Below, one piece after another: positions 1 through 8,021 of a stretch of 60,587 bases of DNA (the stretch's first letter is position 1; every line of letters starts with the position of its first letter). Below the pieces are notes generated by a model. It searched no databases. It was given only the letters and a program-made list of their open reading frames with translations, and was not told the DNA's origin. A program made the position numbers and the translations under genes. Source of the DNA: Roseomonas marmotae (GTDB lineage: Bacteria; Pseudomonadota; Alphaproteobacteria; Acetobacterales; Acetobacteraceae); contig NZ_CP061096.1 in NCBI RefSeq assembly GCF_017654485.1, positions 1 through 60,587 on the forward strand, read 5' to 3'.

Positions 1-65
1 CCAGACCTACGGCTCGGCGTGCCGAGAAACCCTGTGAGGTCTATAGCTTGGCCCTCAAGGGCAAT

Positions 66-181
66 GTGCATACACGTATGCTTTTATAGGTGCGTGGGCG
101 CATAAAACCACACAGTTCACGCTTTACCCTAGTAGCCCGCCCAACGCGTATGGGTGCATACACGTTTGGTCCCATGCACCT
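66..181. promoter_or_regulatory. Repeat-bearing region upstream of parA (candidate centromere/operator)
   Basis: A perfect dyad GCATACACGTATGC lies at 68-81 and a degenerate copy, GCATACACGTTT, at 156-167. Related copies occur at the end of parA (811-827, inverted) and just after the partner gene (1162-1177). Type Ib partition systems use short repeats beside the operon both as the centromere and as the autoregulatory operator, so that role is inferred here. Confidence 0.5.
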
Positions 182-193
182 ATGGAACTACAC

Positions 194-841
194 ATGAAAA
201 CGGTCGCAATCATCAGCCAGAAGGGCGGGGTCGGGAAGACAACGCTGGCAACAGCCCTAGCGGTGGCAGCCCAGCGAGACGGCAAGACAGCCGCCGTGTT
301 CGACGTCGATCCGCAGGCATCGGCAACCTTCTGGCGGGACATGCGCCAAGCAGAGGAACCTGCCGTCGTGTCAGTGCAGCCGGTCCGCTTGGCGCATATG
401 CTGAAGGCAGCATCCGAAGCTGGCACTGATCTAGTGGTAATCGACACCCCACCGATCGCCAAGGACACCGCCTTCCTGGCAGCCGAGCATGCTGACTTCA
501 TCCTTATCCCAACCAAACCGGCTGTGCTGGACGTTATGGCAGCCACCGAGACACTCAAGCTCGTGAAGCGTGCCACTGAACCCCCACGGCCGTCAGCTGT
601 CGTCATGACCTTCTGCCCCGTTCAGGGCCGCGAGGTACCCGACACGGAGCAGGCCATTCGTCAGCTCGGCGCTACCCTCGCTCCGGTGCGTCTTGGGCTG
701 CGGGTCGCCTACTCTCGTGCTCAGCAAACCGGCTTGGCCGCCATAGAGTTTGAGCCCGACGGCAAGGCAGCGGATGAAATCAAACGCCTATACGAGTTTG
801 TGTGTATGAACCTATACGTGTATGAACAGGAGGCCGTATGA
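194..841 (+). CDS. parA: ParA-family partition ATPase (small, type Ib-like)
   Basis: This is a deviant Walker-A ATPase that would drive plasmid segregation on the nucleoid. The KGGVGKTT P-loop is at residues 10-17, followed by the DVDPQAS motif and the hydrophobic VVIDTPP strand (Walker B). At 215 residues, with the P-loop at the extreme N-terminus and no N-terminal HTH, it matches the short ParF/type Ib class rather than P1-type ParA. An upstream ATG at 182 is in frame, but the family normally starts just before the P-loop, so I chose 194. Its stop overlaps the next gene's start as ATGA, which implies translational coupling to the RHH partner. Related repeats flank the pair. Confidence 0.9.
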   Translation: MKTVAIISQKGGVGKTTLATALAVAAQRDGKTAAVFDVDPQASATFWRDMRQAEEPAVVSVQPVRLAHMLKAASEAGTDLVVIDTPPIAKDTAFLAAEHADFILIPTKPAVLDVMAATETLKLVKRATEPPRPSAVVMTFCPVQGREVPDTEQAIRQLGATLAPVRLGLRVAYSRAQQTGLAAIEFEPDGKAADEIKRLYEFVCMNLYVYEQEAV

Positions 842-1161
842 AGAACTCTCTTCAAGCGATCCTTGATCGTGAAGCAGCAGCACCGCCGGATGATCTGCCG
901 ATAGAAGCTCCTCCGCCGGCCGCTAACAAGCACCCAACCAACGCCAAGCCTAAGCCTGCGCATTCACCGGCAGAGCCCGCTAAGTTTCACCGCCCTTCTC
1001 GCGATGGGCGCCGCTTCATGGGCGGTCACTTCAGCCCAGAGGTTTTGAAGCAGATGAAGCTGCTAGCTGTAGAGGAAGACACAACCACCCAGGCTCTTCT
1101 GGAAGAAGCGTTAAATTTGCTGTTTGTGAAGAAGGGGAAGGGCCGAATTATAGGCGTATGA
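838..1161 (+). CDS. Ribbon-helix-helix partition partner (ParG-like)
   Basis: This 107-residue protein has a proline/lysine-rich, probably disordered N-terminal half (about residues 1-55). A short C-terminal region (about 62-107) fits a ribbon-helix-helix fold: GGHFSPEVLKQMKLLA, then EDTTTQALLEEALNLLF. A flexible tail plus an RHH, coupled by an ATGA overlap to a small ParA, is the architecture of ParG-type centromere-binding proteins. The assignment rests on context and fold pattern; I do not recognise a specific family. It probably binds the TTCATACAC-type repeats on both sides of the operon and represses it. An RHH antitoxin is a weaker alternative, since no toxin gene is adjacent. Confidence 0.65.
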   Translation: MKNSLQAILDREAAAPPDDLPIEAPPPAANKHPTNAKPKPAHSPAEPAKFHRPSRDGRRFMGGHFSPEVLKQMKLLAVEEDTTTQALLEEALNLLFVKKGKGRIIGV

Positions 1162-1207
1162 GTTCATACACCTATGCTCGTATAAGTTCACGCCCTCATA
1201 GGACTGA

Positions 1208-1234
1208 AGCCAGGGGGGATCATCTCTCCTGGCT
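1208..1234. terminator. Candidate bidirectional hairpin between the par operon and repA
   Basis: AGCCAGG and CCTGGCT form a 7-bp stem that can extend inwards. It sits between the convergent par operon and repA. Neither strand has a good U-tract, so it could instead belong to the origin. Confidence 0.35.
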
Positions 1235-1243
1235 GTCCGTGCA

Positions 1244-1259
1244 TTGGACTTTTGAAGGC
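1244..1259 (+). repeat. repA-type iteron, copy 1 (downstream of repA)
   Basis: TTGGACTTTTGAAGGC matches the repeats at 2241-2256, 2367-2383 and 2388-2405. It lies just past the repA stop codon. Confidence 0.6.
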
Positions 1260-1278
1260 CGTCCACTGCATGCCAGGC

Positions 1279-2202
1279 TTACTTGATGCGGGGCGCCACT
1301 GGCGGGCGGGACGGGTGTAGAAGAAGGCCCGTATCCGTAATGTCCACGCGGGCCTCAGGATAGACCGCCAAGGCCAGCTTGAGGTTATCCAGGAATCGGG
1401 CCCGGAAGTTGTCCATCCTGCCGAAGGCCACCCCAAATTGGGGCTTGAGCGCCCGCCAGCTCACAGGTGTTGGCGCCTTGAGAGAGTGGAGGCGATACGC
1501 AGCCCAGGCGTAGAGATCCAACGCCATGCTGTTGTTTTGTAGTGCCCGGATCGCGGCCTCTTCCAGAGGGACCGGGTGCTTCTGGAGCTGCTGGAAGAAG
1601 CCCTCGGATAGACGTGCCTTCTCGGCAAAGAGTGGCCCTTGATCAGGCTCAGCGTCATCATCCGTATCGACGAAGAAGGCGCTGTCGACAATTGTCTGCT
1701 GCAGCATTCCACTGGCGCTGCCAGCCCGAACATGGAAGCTGAGCTTACACATTGCCAGGCGCTCAGCCTGCTCCCGTACTTGGTCAGCGGACCGCCCACC
1801 AATGGGCACACCTAGCCGGCGCATCCACTGCGTAAGGTGCGCACCCAGCTCTACCTCCCGGTTTCCCGTCTTCAGAGCCTCTGACTGAAGGTAGAGTAGG
1901 ATGAGGCGGGCACGGCTGCCGAACGGGACACCGACATGAATCGGCTCACCGCTTGGTCCAGGCCGCATTCCTGGCTCTACGATAAGGGTCACACGCTCGC
2001 CGCTGACCTGCCAACCCTTGTGGTCGGGAAGCCGGCGATGGGGAAGGGCAGCTTGGCACCAACCTGAGAACAGGTATCCGATGCCTCCATCCTCATCGGC
2101 TAGGTACGTGGCTGCGGCTTCGACTTCACTTCTGTCGAACCCGTCAAGGAGCAGGGCACCCTGCTTTCCTGCCTCTTCTATTGCCTGATGAACACGCCCC
2201 AT
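1279..2202 (-). CDS. repA: Plasmid replication initiator RepA-like protein
   Basis: The product resembles plasmid-encoded RepA initiators of the RepA_C type, which bind iterons and open the origin. The recognisable part is the C-terminal two-thirds, with a helix-rich stretch around ALDLYAWAAYRLHSL and a winged-helix-like end, FRARFLDNLKLALAVYP. I start at the ATG at 2202 (307 aa). The frame stays open up to 2373, but that extension is cysteine-rich and overlaps an iteron at 2241. Iteron-like repeats flank the gene on both sides, and the par genes lie convergently downstream. This makes the first 2.4 kb a coherent replication and partition module. Confidence 0.75.
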   Translation of the reverse strand: MGRVHQAIEEAGKQGALLLDGFDRSEVEAAATYLADEDGGIGYLFSGWCQAALPHRRLPDHKGWQVSGERVTLIVEPGMRPGPSGEPIHVGVPFGSRARLILLYLQSEALKTGNREVELGAHLTQWMRRLGVPIGGRSADQVREQAERLAMCKLSFHVRAGSASGMLQQTIVDSAFFVDTDDDAEPDQGPLFAEKARLSEGFFQQLQKHPVPLEEAAIRALQNNSMALDLYAWAAYRLHSLKAPTPVSWRALKPQFGVAFGRMDNFRARFLDNLKLALAVYPEARVDITDTGLLLHPSRPPVAPRIK

Positions 2203-2240
2203 GGAGCAGGAACATGCCGTGGATGGGCAGCGTTGTCGCG

Positions 2241-2405
2241 TTGGGATTTTGAAGGGACAGCTACTAGAACAGCTATTTGGAGTGATACTTGTAAGTAGCC
2301 CTTCAAGAGTCCTGTGGGCTGTTTCCGCAAGCCATTGAACCATCACGGCGGCCCACTGCCGCCCCTCCTTCAAAATCCCAATCGACTGCCTTCAAAAGTC
2401 CAATC
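2241..2405 (-). repeat. Iterons upstream of repA (putative plasmid origin)
   Basis: Three copies of a TTGGNMTTTTGAAGGS unit occur here. TTGGGATTTTGAAGGG is at 2241-2256. Two inverted copies, at 2367-2383 and 2388-2405, are spaced about 22 bp apart, or two helical turns. Directly repeated units beside a RepA gene with helical spacing are typical of iteron-controlled origins. The function is inferred. Confidence 0.7.
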
Positions 2406-3069
2406 AAGTTTGTAGACCATGCCGGGTCATGGCACCCCGAATCGGAGGCCGCCGGCGCCGTGCCAAATCACCTCAGCAAGGGTGCCTGGTAGGCAGACCA
2501 GCCTTCCAAGCCATTCCTGTTGTTTCTTCCACCCAGGATGGCCGTCCCGCTTCCCAGCATCGGCATCATCCGCTTGGACCCGTTCGAGCGCTTTTGCACT
2601 GTGTATGGCGCCCATGGTGCCTTTGGATTTGGCGGCAGCTTAGCCAGAGGCGTGTGAGGACCCTACGCCTGAACGAACCAACGGGCCGAGATCGAGAAGC
2701 GCTGGAAGCACAGCTAAGTGCCTGATCCGCAGGGCAGGGGGCGTCGCCCCGGTCGGAACGCGGCAATCACGCCGCTGCTCAGGCCATCGTATGATAACCT
2801 CCGATGAGCGTACCTGTGGTCTTTGAAGTACAGAGTTACCGCAATTAGCTGATCTTCAGGCGCATAGCCGCACGTGTCGGCCAAATTTACGCGCGTCACT
2901 TATCAGCTCTGCCGATGATGCGGCTGCCTGGCCGGCCAGATCTGCGAATTGCCTGCCAGCCATGTTGGAGCGGTGCTGAAGCCCAAGCGTTCAGCAAAGT
3001 TTGCTCGGGGTGCGCGGGGCGTGGTGCTAAACCATTCCTGCAGCAACGACTGCAAAGGGAGAAACGTGG
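2406..3069. other. Gene-poor stretch downstream of the iterons
   Basis: Several overlapping short frames occur, but none has a recognisable domain, a credible ribosome-binding site or convincing codon use. I see no RNA gene. It may be decayed sequence. Confidence 0.4.
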
Positions 3070-3363
3070 ATGCTAGGCAGAGGAATCTTCGGCAGCCGCG
3101 AGGTGGCGCTGCCCAACGAGGTCGCCGTCTATATCACCGAGGATGACAGCGGCACCCTGGTGGGTGTGGTGCTGCCGCCCGGGGCCAAGGCCAATCCCGC
3201 AACGCCGGGCGACCTGCCAAGCAGCGCCGGTACGGTGCAGCGCAGCGCCGCGCTTGCGATCAATGATGGAATCCGGAAATCTCAGGCGCTGATGGCGCCG
3301 CTGGTCATCATTGACCCCTTTGGAGTTTGGAACGCCGATTGGGGGGAGTTGCGCCCACACTAA
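3070..3363 (+). CDS. Hypothetical 97-aa protein
   Basis: A start preceded by a purine-rich Shine-Dalgarno (GGGAG about 9 nt upstream) opens a 97-residue frame. The sequence begins MLGRGIFGSREVALPNEVAVYI and continues with acidic and proline-rich stretches. I do not recognise a family and see no signal peptide or membrane segment. The amino-acid balance looks like a real protein rather than a shadow frame. It stands alone between the origin and the LacI regulator. Confidence 0.5.
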   Translation: MLGRGIFGSREVALPNEVAVYITEDDSGTLVGVVLPPGAKANPATPGDLPSSAGTVQRSAALAINDGIRKSQALMAPLVIIDPFGVWNADWGELRPH

Positions 3364-3677
3364 GGGCGGCCTTTCTTTGCAAGAAACGCCTCAGCCACCC
3401 CGAGTGGGCGTGCGGCAGTCCCGTGCCAATACCCTCCATCACTTGTACCCACCCGGCCACACCGTCAGTCGATAAAGAGCTGGCCTCCTATCGGGAGAGC
3501 TATCGGGAAAGCCGGTTTTTCCGCGTCTAGCCATGCGACATGCGGCAAACGTCGCAATCAGTTGCTCAGGCACGATAATGATTGGTTATCGTGTCACAGG
3601 CCTGCGGCTAATCACCTACCGCTAGCAGCTCAGCGGCTGTTCGAACCGTTGAATGCCATGACTAACAGGAGACGGCC
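3364..3677. other. Intergenic region without an obvious gene
   Basis: About 310 bp downstream of the small hypothetical gene and after the 3' end of the LacI-family gene. I see no credible CDS or strong terminator. Confidence 0.4.
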
Positions 3678-4700
3678 TCAGCTGCTTTCCCGCAGCACCA
3701 ACTCATGCCCCACATCGTAGCGGATCGGCGCTTCACGACCCTCGGCACGGTCGAGAATCAGCCGGGCGGCGGCCTGGCCAATCTCGTAGCCACGCGTGCG
3801 CACCGTGCTGAGCCGGGGCACGATCTCCGCCGCGATCTCAAAATCACCGTAGCCGGCGATCGCCAGATCCTCCGGCACCCGGATGCTCTGGCGCTGGCAG
3901 TCGAAGATCAGGCCGGCTGCAAAGACATCGGTGCTGCAAAAGATCGCGTCCAGCCGTGGCTCGCGCATCCGGAGCGCCTCCAGTGCCAGCCGGCCGCCCG
4001 CGAAGCCATTGTGCTCCTCAGCATGGAACACGAGGTCGTCGCGCAGACCGGCCTCGATCAGAGCACGCTGGAAGCCCAGCTGCCGTTCCAGGAAGCGGCT
4101 GTTGTCGGCCGGCGCGTAGCCCGCATAACCGATGTGGCGATATCCCCGTGCGATCAGATGCCGGCCCATGGCATAGGCGGCGGCGCCGAGGTTGAAACCC
4201 ACCGCCATGTCGATGACCGGCTCGCTGAGGATCCAGCTTTCCACCACTGGCAGCCCGGCCTGGCGTAGCAGCGCGACGCTTTGCGGCAGATGAGTGTTGC
4301 CGGTCAGCACGATGCCATCGGGCCGGCGGCCGAGCACCGCCTGCAAGCTGCTCAACTCCCGCTCCGGCGTGTCGGCAATGGCGAGCAGCAGCTCGTAACC
4401 ACGATCGGCCAGGGTGTCGCTCAGCCCCTGCACGGTGCGGGCGAAGCTGGAGTTGCGGATCGAGGGTACGATCGCGGCCACGACCTGACTGCGCCCGGAT
4501 GCCAGGGTGCCAGCGATCCGGTTAGGGACGTAGCCCAGTTCCGCCGCCACGGCGAGGATGCGCGCCCGCGTGTCCGGCAGGACCACCGCCGGCCGGTTGA
4601 AGGCATTGGACACGCTCATCAAGGAGACGCCGGCGGCACGGGCCACGTCGCTCATGCGGATTGGGAGCCGGCGGGGAGGCTGGGTCATCTCTGGGGCCAT
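3678..4700 (-). CDS. LacI/GalR-family transcriptional regulator
   Basis: The N-terminal helix-turn-helix reads MSDVARAAGVSLMSVSNAFN (residues 16-35) and is followed by the hinge helix NRIAGTLASGRSQVVAAIVP. The rest is a type I periplasmic-binding-protein-like effector domain, with IGYAGYAP and DAIFCSTDVFAAGLI among its typical strands. Length (340 aa) is normal. ATGs at 4688 and 4655 are alternative starts. The gene is divergent from the DUF1028-Bug operon, and a LacI-type palindrome lies in the intergenic region. It probably represses that operon in response to a ligand I cannot name. Confidence 0.9.
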   Translation of the reverse strand: MAPEMTQPPRRLPIRMSDVARAAGVSLMSVSNAFNRPAVVLPDTRARILAVAAELGYVPNRIAGTLASGRSQVVAAIVPSIRNSSFARTVQGLSDTLADRGYELLLAIADTPERELSSLQAVLGRRPDGIVLTGNTHLPQSVALLRQAGLPVVESWILSEPVIDMAVGFNLGAAAYAMGRHLIARGYRHIGYAGYAPADNSRFLERQLGFQRALIEAGLRDDLVFHAEEHNGFAGGRLALEALRMREPRLDAIFCSTDVFAAGLIFDCQRQSIRVPEDLAIAGYGDFEIAAEIVPRLSTVRTRGYEIGQAAARLILDRAEGREAPIRYDVGHELVLRESS

Positions 4701-4818
4701 ATCCCAGAATCTGATCTGGCTGAAGCATCGGCCTAGGACTGGCTACAAGGTAAGCAGGAGGGGCAGGGGGTGGCGAGAAGTGCTGAAAGCCTAAACGGAA
4801 TGACTTGCCGAAGCGCAT

Positions 4819-4830
4819 TTTAGCGCTACA
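4819..4830. promoter_or_regulatory. Candidate LacI-family operator
   Basis: TTTAGCGCTACA is a 12-bp dyad with the central CpG typical of LacI/GalR operators, and five of six half-site positions match. It lies 45 bp upstream of the DUF1028 start and between the divergent regulator and operon. Confidence 0.5.
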
Positions 4831-4874
4831 AAATAGCGCGGCTTAGGCTCGTTGCCCTTCACAGGATCGTCCAG

Positions 4875-5552
4875 ATGACCTTCTCTCTCGCCGCTCGCGA
4901 CCCCGCGACCGGCATGTTTGGTATCGCCACCGCAAGTTCTTCCATTGCCGTGGGCAATCGCTGCCCCTGGGCACGGGCCGGCATCGGCGCCGTTACCACG
5001 CAGCACCGCACGGACACCCGGGCCGGGCCGCTGGGTCTGGACCTGCTGGCGCGCGGCTATAATGCTCAGGAGGTGGTCGATCTGCTGGTCGCCGGCAGCG
5101 AGTACCCTGGCCAGCGGCAGTTCGCGGCCATCGACCGCGAAGGCCGCACAGCCTTCTTCAATGGACCGGAAATCACCTCAATCAACGCTGCGGCCAACGG
5201 CTCGCAATGCGTTTCCACCGGCAATTTCCTCGCCAATGTCGGGGTGGTGCAGGCCATGGTTGATGGCTTCGAGGCCAGCGCGGATCAGGCCTTCGTCGAA
5301 CGCCTGTTGCGGGCGCTGGAGGCCGGGGTGGCGGCAGGGGGCGAGACCCAGCCGGCTATGGCAGCGTCCTTGCTGGTGGTCGACCGTCACGCCTGGCCGC
5401 TGGTCGATCTGCGCGTCGACTTCGAGCCGGACCCGGAACGCGCGCTACGCCGTCTTTGGAGCCATTACGAGCCGCTGGTCGAGCGCTTTGTCACCCAGGT
5501 GCTGCGGCCTTTCGAACTGCAGCCCCTCATTAACTCCGCCCTGACGGTTTGA
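4875..5552 (+). CDS. DUF1028-family protein (Ntn-hydrolase-like)
   Basis: The protein starts MTFSLAARDPATGMFGIATA and continues with SSSIAVGNRCPWARAGIGAV, the hallmark N-terminus of DUF1028 proteins. Their fold resembles Ntn hydrolases and their physiological substrate is generally unknown. Length (225 aa) fits the family. It is followed 10 bp later by a Bug solute-binding gene, so the two are probably one operon for uptake and hydrolysis of an organic nitrogen or acid compound. That role is inferred only. Confidence 0.85.
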   Translation: MTFSLAARDPATGMFGIATASSSIAVGNRCPWARAGIGAVTTQHRTDTRAGPLGLDLLARGYNAQEVVDLLVAGSEYPGQRQFAAIDREGRTAFFNGPEITSINAAANGSQCVSTGNFLANVGVVQAMVDGFEASADQAFVERLLRALEAGVAAGGETQPAMAASLLVVDRHAWPLVDLRVDFEPDPERALRRLWSHYEPLVERFVTQVLRPFELQPLINSALTV

Positions 5553-5562
5553 GGAGATAGGC

Positions 5563-6555
5563 ATGACCCTTCCGATTCACGCCACCCGTCGTACCATGCT
5601 GGGCGGACTGCTGGCGCCGCTCGCCACGCCGGCCGTGCTGCGCGCGCAAACGGTCTTCCCAAACCGGCCGATCACCCTCATCGTCTCCTTCCCCGCCGGC
5701 GGTAGCAGCGATGTCACCGCGCGCATCGTGGCCGACGGCATGTCGCGTACACTGGGCCAGTCGGTGGTGGTGGAGAACCGGCCTGGCGGAGCCACCGTGA
5801 TCGGTGCCAATGCTGTTCTGCAATCGGCCAAGGACGGCTATACGCTGCTCTTTGCCTCGACCTCGGCGCTGACCACCAACCCACACCTCTTCCGCAACCT
5901 GCCCTACAAGACCGCGGATTTCGCCCCGGTCTCGATGGTGGCTGTTGCTCCCTGGATCATTGCTGGCACGCCGACCATCCCAGTCACGACACTCCAGGAA
6001 CTTGTTGCCTATGTAAAAGCGCGACCGGGCCAGATGAACTATCATCATTATGGCCCCGGCACCGGCGCGCATCTTTTCGCCGAGATGGTGTTGAATGCCA
6101 CCGGCATGCAGGCGGAGGCGATCGTCTATAAGGGAGAGGCACCGGCTCTGACGGCGCTGAGCACCGGCGAGATCCAGTTCATGCCGGCCAACATCAGCGG
6201 CGCCTTGCTGGAGCAGCACCGTGCCGGTCGCATCCGCATCCTGGCGGTCGCCGACGCTGTGCGCAGCCCGGCGGCACCCGACGTGCCGACGTTTGCCGAG
6301 GCAGGCTATCCGCAGGTCGTCGCTAATTCCTGGTTCGGCATCGCCGCACCAGCTGGCACGCCTGCGCCAGTACTGGCGCGGCTGCAGCAGGGTGTGGAGG
6401 CTGCCATGGCTCTGCCAGATGTGCGCAGCCGGATCGAGACCACCGGCTTCATACCGCAGTCCTCGACAACTGAGGCGATGGCGCAGACTATTCGTGAGCA
6501 TTCACAGCTGTGGGGCGACGTGATCCAGCGGCTGGGCATCAAACTGGAACTGTGA
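5563..6555 (+). CDS. Bug/TctC-family periplasmic solute-binding protein
   Basis: A secreted substrate-binding protein of the tripartite tricarboxylate transporter family. It has a signal peptide with a twin-arginine-like TRRTMLGG and an Ala-rich cleavage region (about residues 1-29). The mature start FPNRPITLIVSFPAGGSSD is followed by ENRPGG and KDGYTLLFAS, all family signatures. Length (330 aa) is normal. No TctA or TctB membrane gene accompanies it, which is common for the expanded Bug family. It is the second gene of the DUF1028 operon and probably captures that operon's substrate. Confidence 0.92.
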   Translation: MTLPIHATRRTMLGGLLAPLATPAVLRAQTVFPNRPITLIVSFPAGGSSDVTARIVADGMSRTLGQSVVVENRPGGATVIGANAVLQSAKDGYTLLFASTSALTTNPHLFRNLPYKTADFAPVSMVAVAPWIIAGTPTIPVTTLQELVAYVKARPGQMNYHHYGPGTGAHLFAEMVLNATGMQAEAIVYKGEAPALTALSTGEIQFMPANISGALLEQHRAGRIRILAVADAVRSPAAPDVPTFAEAGYPQVVANSWFGIAAPAGTPAPVLARLQQGVEAAMALPDVRSRIETTGFIPQSSTTEAMAQTIREHSQLWGDVIQRLGIKLEL

Positions 6556-6847
6556 GGCAGGGGAGCGGATGGCCATTTGCCGGCCAGGCCGCGCCAACGG
6601 CAGTCGTGACCTGCAATGTGGCGACTGCCGCTGAACCGTTCGTCCAGCACGTGACCTGAGGATTATCAGGTGCCGGCAAGATATGCTGGACCAGCAGCCC
6701 CGCCGGGATCAGGGGCTGCAGATGCTTGAGCATGACAGGGCTTAACGGTGAGGGACATTTGGCGCCTTATCTGCGTGCCTACCAAAGCAGCACGGAAAAT
6801 GCGGGAGATCCCACATCGACTTGGCACACACTGCGACGAGAACAGGG

Positions 6848-7822
6848 TTAGGACGCCGTCATTATGGATGCCGAGAACTCCGCGCCGGAGAAGAGGCCCT
6901 GTGCCGAAAGCTGGGCCGAGGCATGGCGGGCCGCGTCCTGCGCATAGGCGATGAGGGCCTCGACCTCCGGCGTATTGGCATGCGGCAGGCCACGCAGAGC
7001 TCCCAGGGCCAGCGGGAATTCCGGCTTGATCGGCCGCGCCGTCAGGCCAGGGACGGTTCCGTCAGACAGGAGAAGAGGATTTGCCAGAGCGATGCCGATG
7101 CCCGCGCGGGCCAGGCCAATCGCGGTATAGACATTGTTCACCTCCAGTACGCCCTTTGCATGCCCGTTCTCCAGCACGGCCTCGGACACCGCTGCGGGGA
7201 TGGGGAGATTGTTCCGATCGGCGATGATGGCGGTGTGTTCTGACAGATCCTCCAGCGTGAGGATCGGCTTCGCCGCCAACGGATGGTCCGACGCCATGAG
7301 GCCAGCCAGCGGCGTGACCAGTAGCCGTTCCTGCCTATGGTCTGTAGGAGAGGACTCTGCCCCCGGCAGATAGCAGAAGGCGAGGTCGATCGCCTCCTGG
7401 CGGAGCAGATCCAGGACCCTGCCCAGGGGCTGAACCTCGATCTTCAGTTGCACTCTTGTCCAACTCCGGCGGAACCGGGCAAGGATCGGCGGCAGGAGCG
7501 TGGAGCCGAAGGAAGGGATGCAGGCCAGGCGGAGCGTGGGGGCCGCGGCCTCCTGCAAGGCGACGATCTGCTGCTGAACGACATCCGCCTGCCCGATGAG
7601 CCTGTCCACCTGGGGCAGGAGTGCTGTCGCCTGCGGTGTCGGCACCAGCCGCTGACGTGTGCGGACGAACAGGGGCAGACCGATCTGCGCCTCAAGCTCC
7701 TTCAGGGCCAGGCTGGCGGCGGGCTGGGTGATGCCGATATGGCGCGCTGTCTCGGAAATGCTGCGCGTGCGCATGAGGATGACAAAGAGGTCCAGCGACC
7801 GCAGCGACGGCGCGCGGATCAT
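6848..7822 (-). CDS. LysR-family transcriptional regulator
   Basis: The N-terminal winged HTH (about residues 5-62) includes FVILMRTRSISETARHIGIT and then QPAASLALKELEAQIGLPLF, the standard LysR signature. The remainder is a LysR substrate-binding domain. Length (324 aa) is typical. It is divergent from hyuA with about 200 bp between them, so it most likely controls the hydantoinase and Bug genes. I could not fix a clear T-N11-A box in the gap. Confidence 0.92.
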   Translation of the reverse strand: MIRAPSLRSLDLFVILMRTRSISETARHIGITQPAASLALKELEAQIGLPLFVRTRQRLVPTPQATALLPQVDRLIGQADVVQQQIVALQEAAAPTLRLACIPSFGSTLLPPILARFRRSWTRVQLKIEVQPLGRVLDLLRQEAIDLAFCYLPGAESSPTDHRQERLLVTPLAGLMASDHPLAAKPILTLEDLSEHTAIIADRNNLPIPAAVSEAVLENGHAKGVLEVNNVYTAIGLARAGIGIALANPLLLSDGTVPGLTARPIKPEFPLALGALRGLPHANTPEVEALIAYAQDAARHASAQLSAQGLFSGAEFSASIMTAS

Positions 7823-8021
7823 GCCTGGATGACCAGGGCGGATGTGGCCAGCATGATCTGCGTCCTCCCCACGAACGTTTCGGCGTCCGGCTTATGACCC
7901 CATCAGAGTTACTCATTACGACGATGTGAGCGGGATCGCTAGCATGGCCCCGGCGGCGCAGATGATGCAGGAGGGGCCAATCTGCCCCTCTGCCCGCGCC
8001 ATATGACGGGAGAGATGCGGG

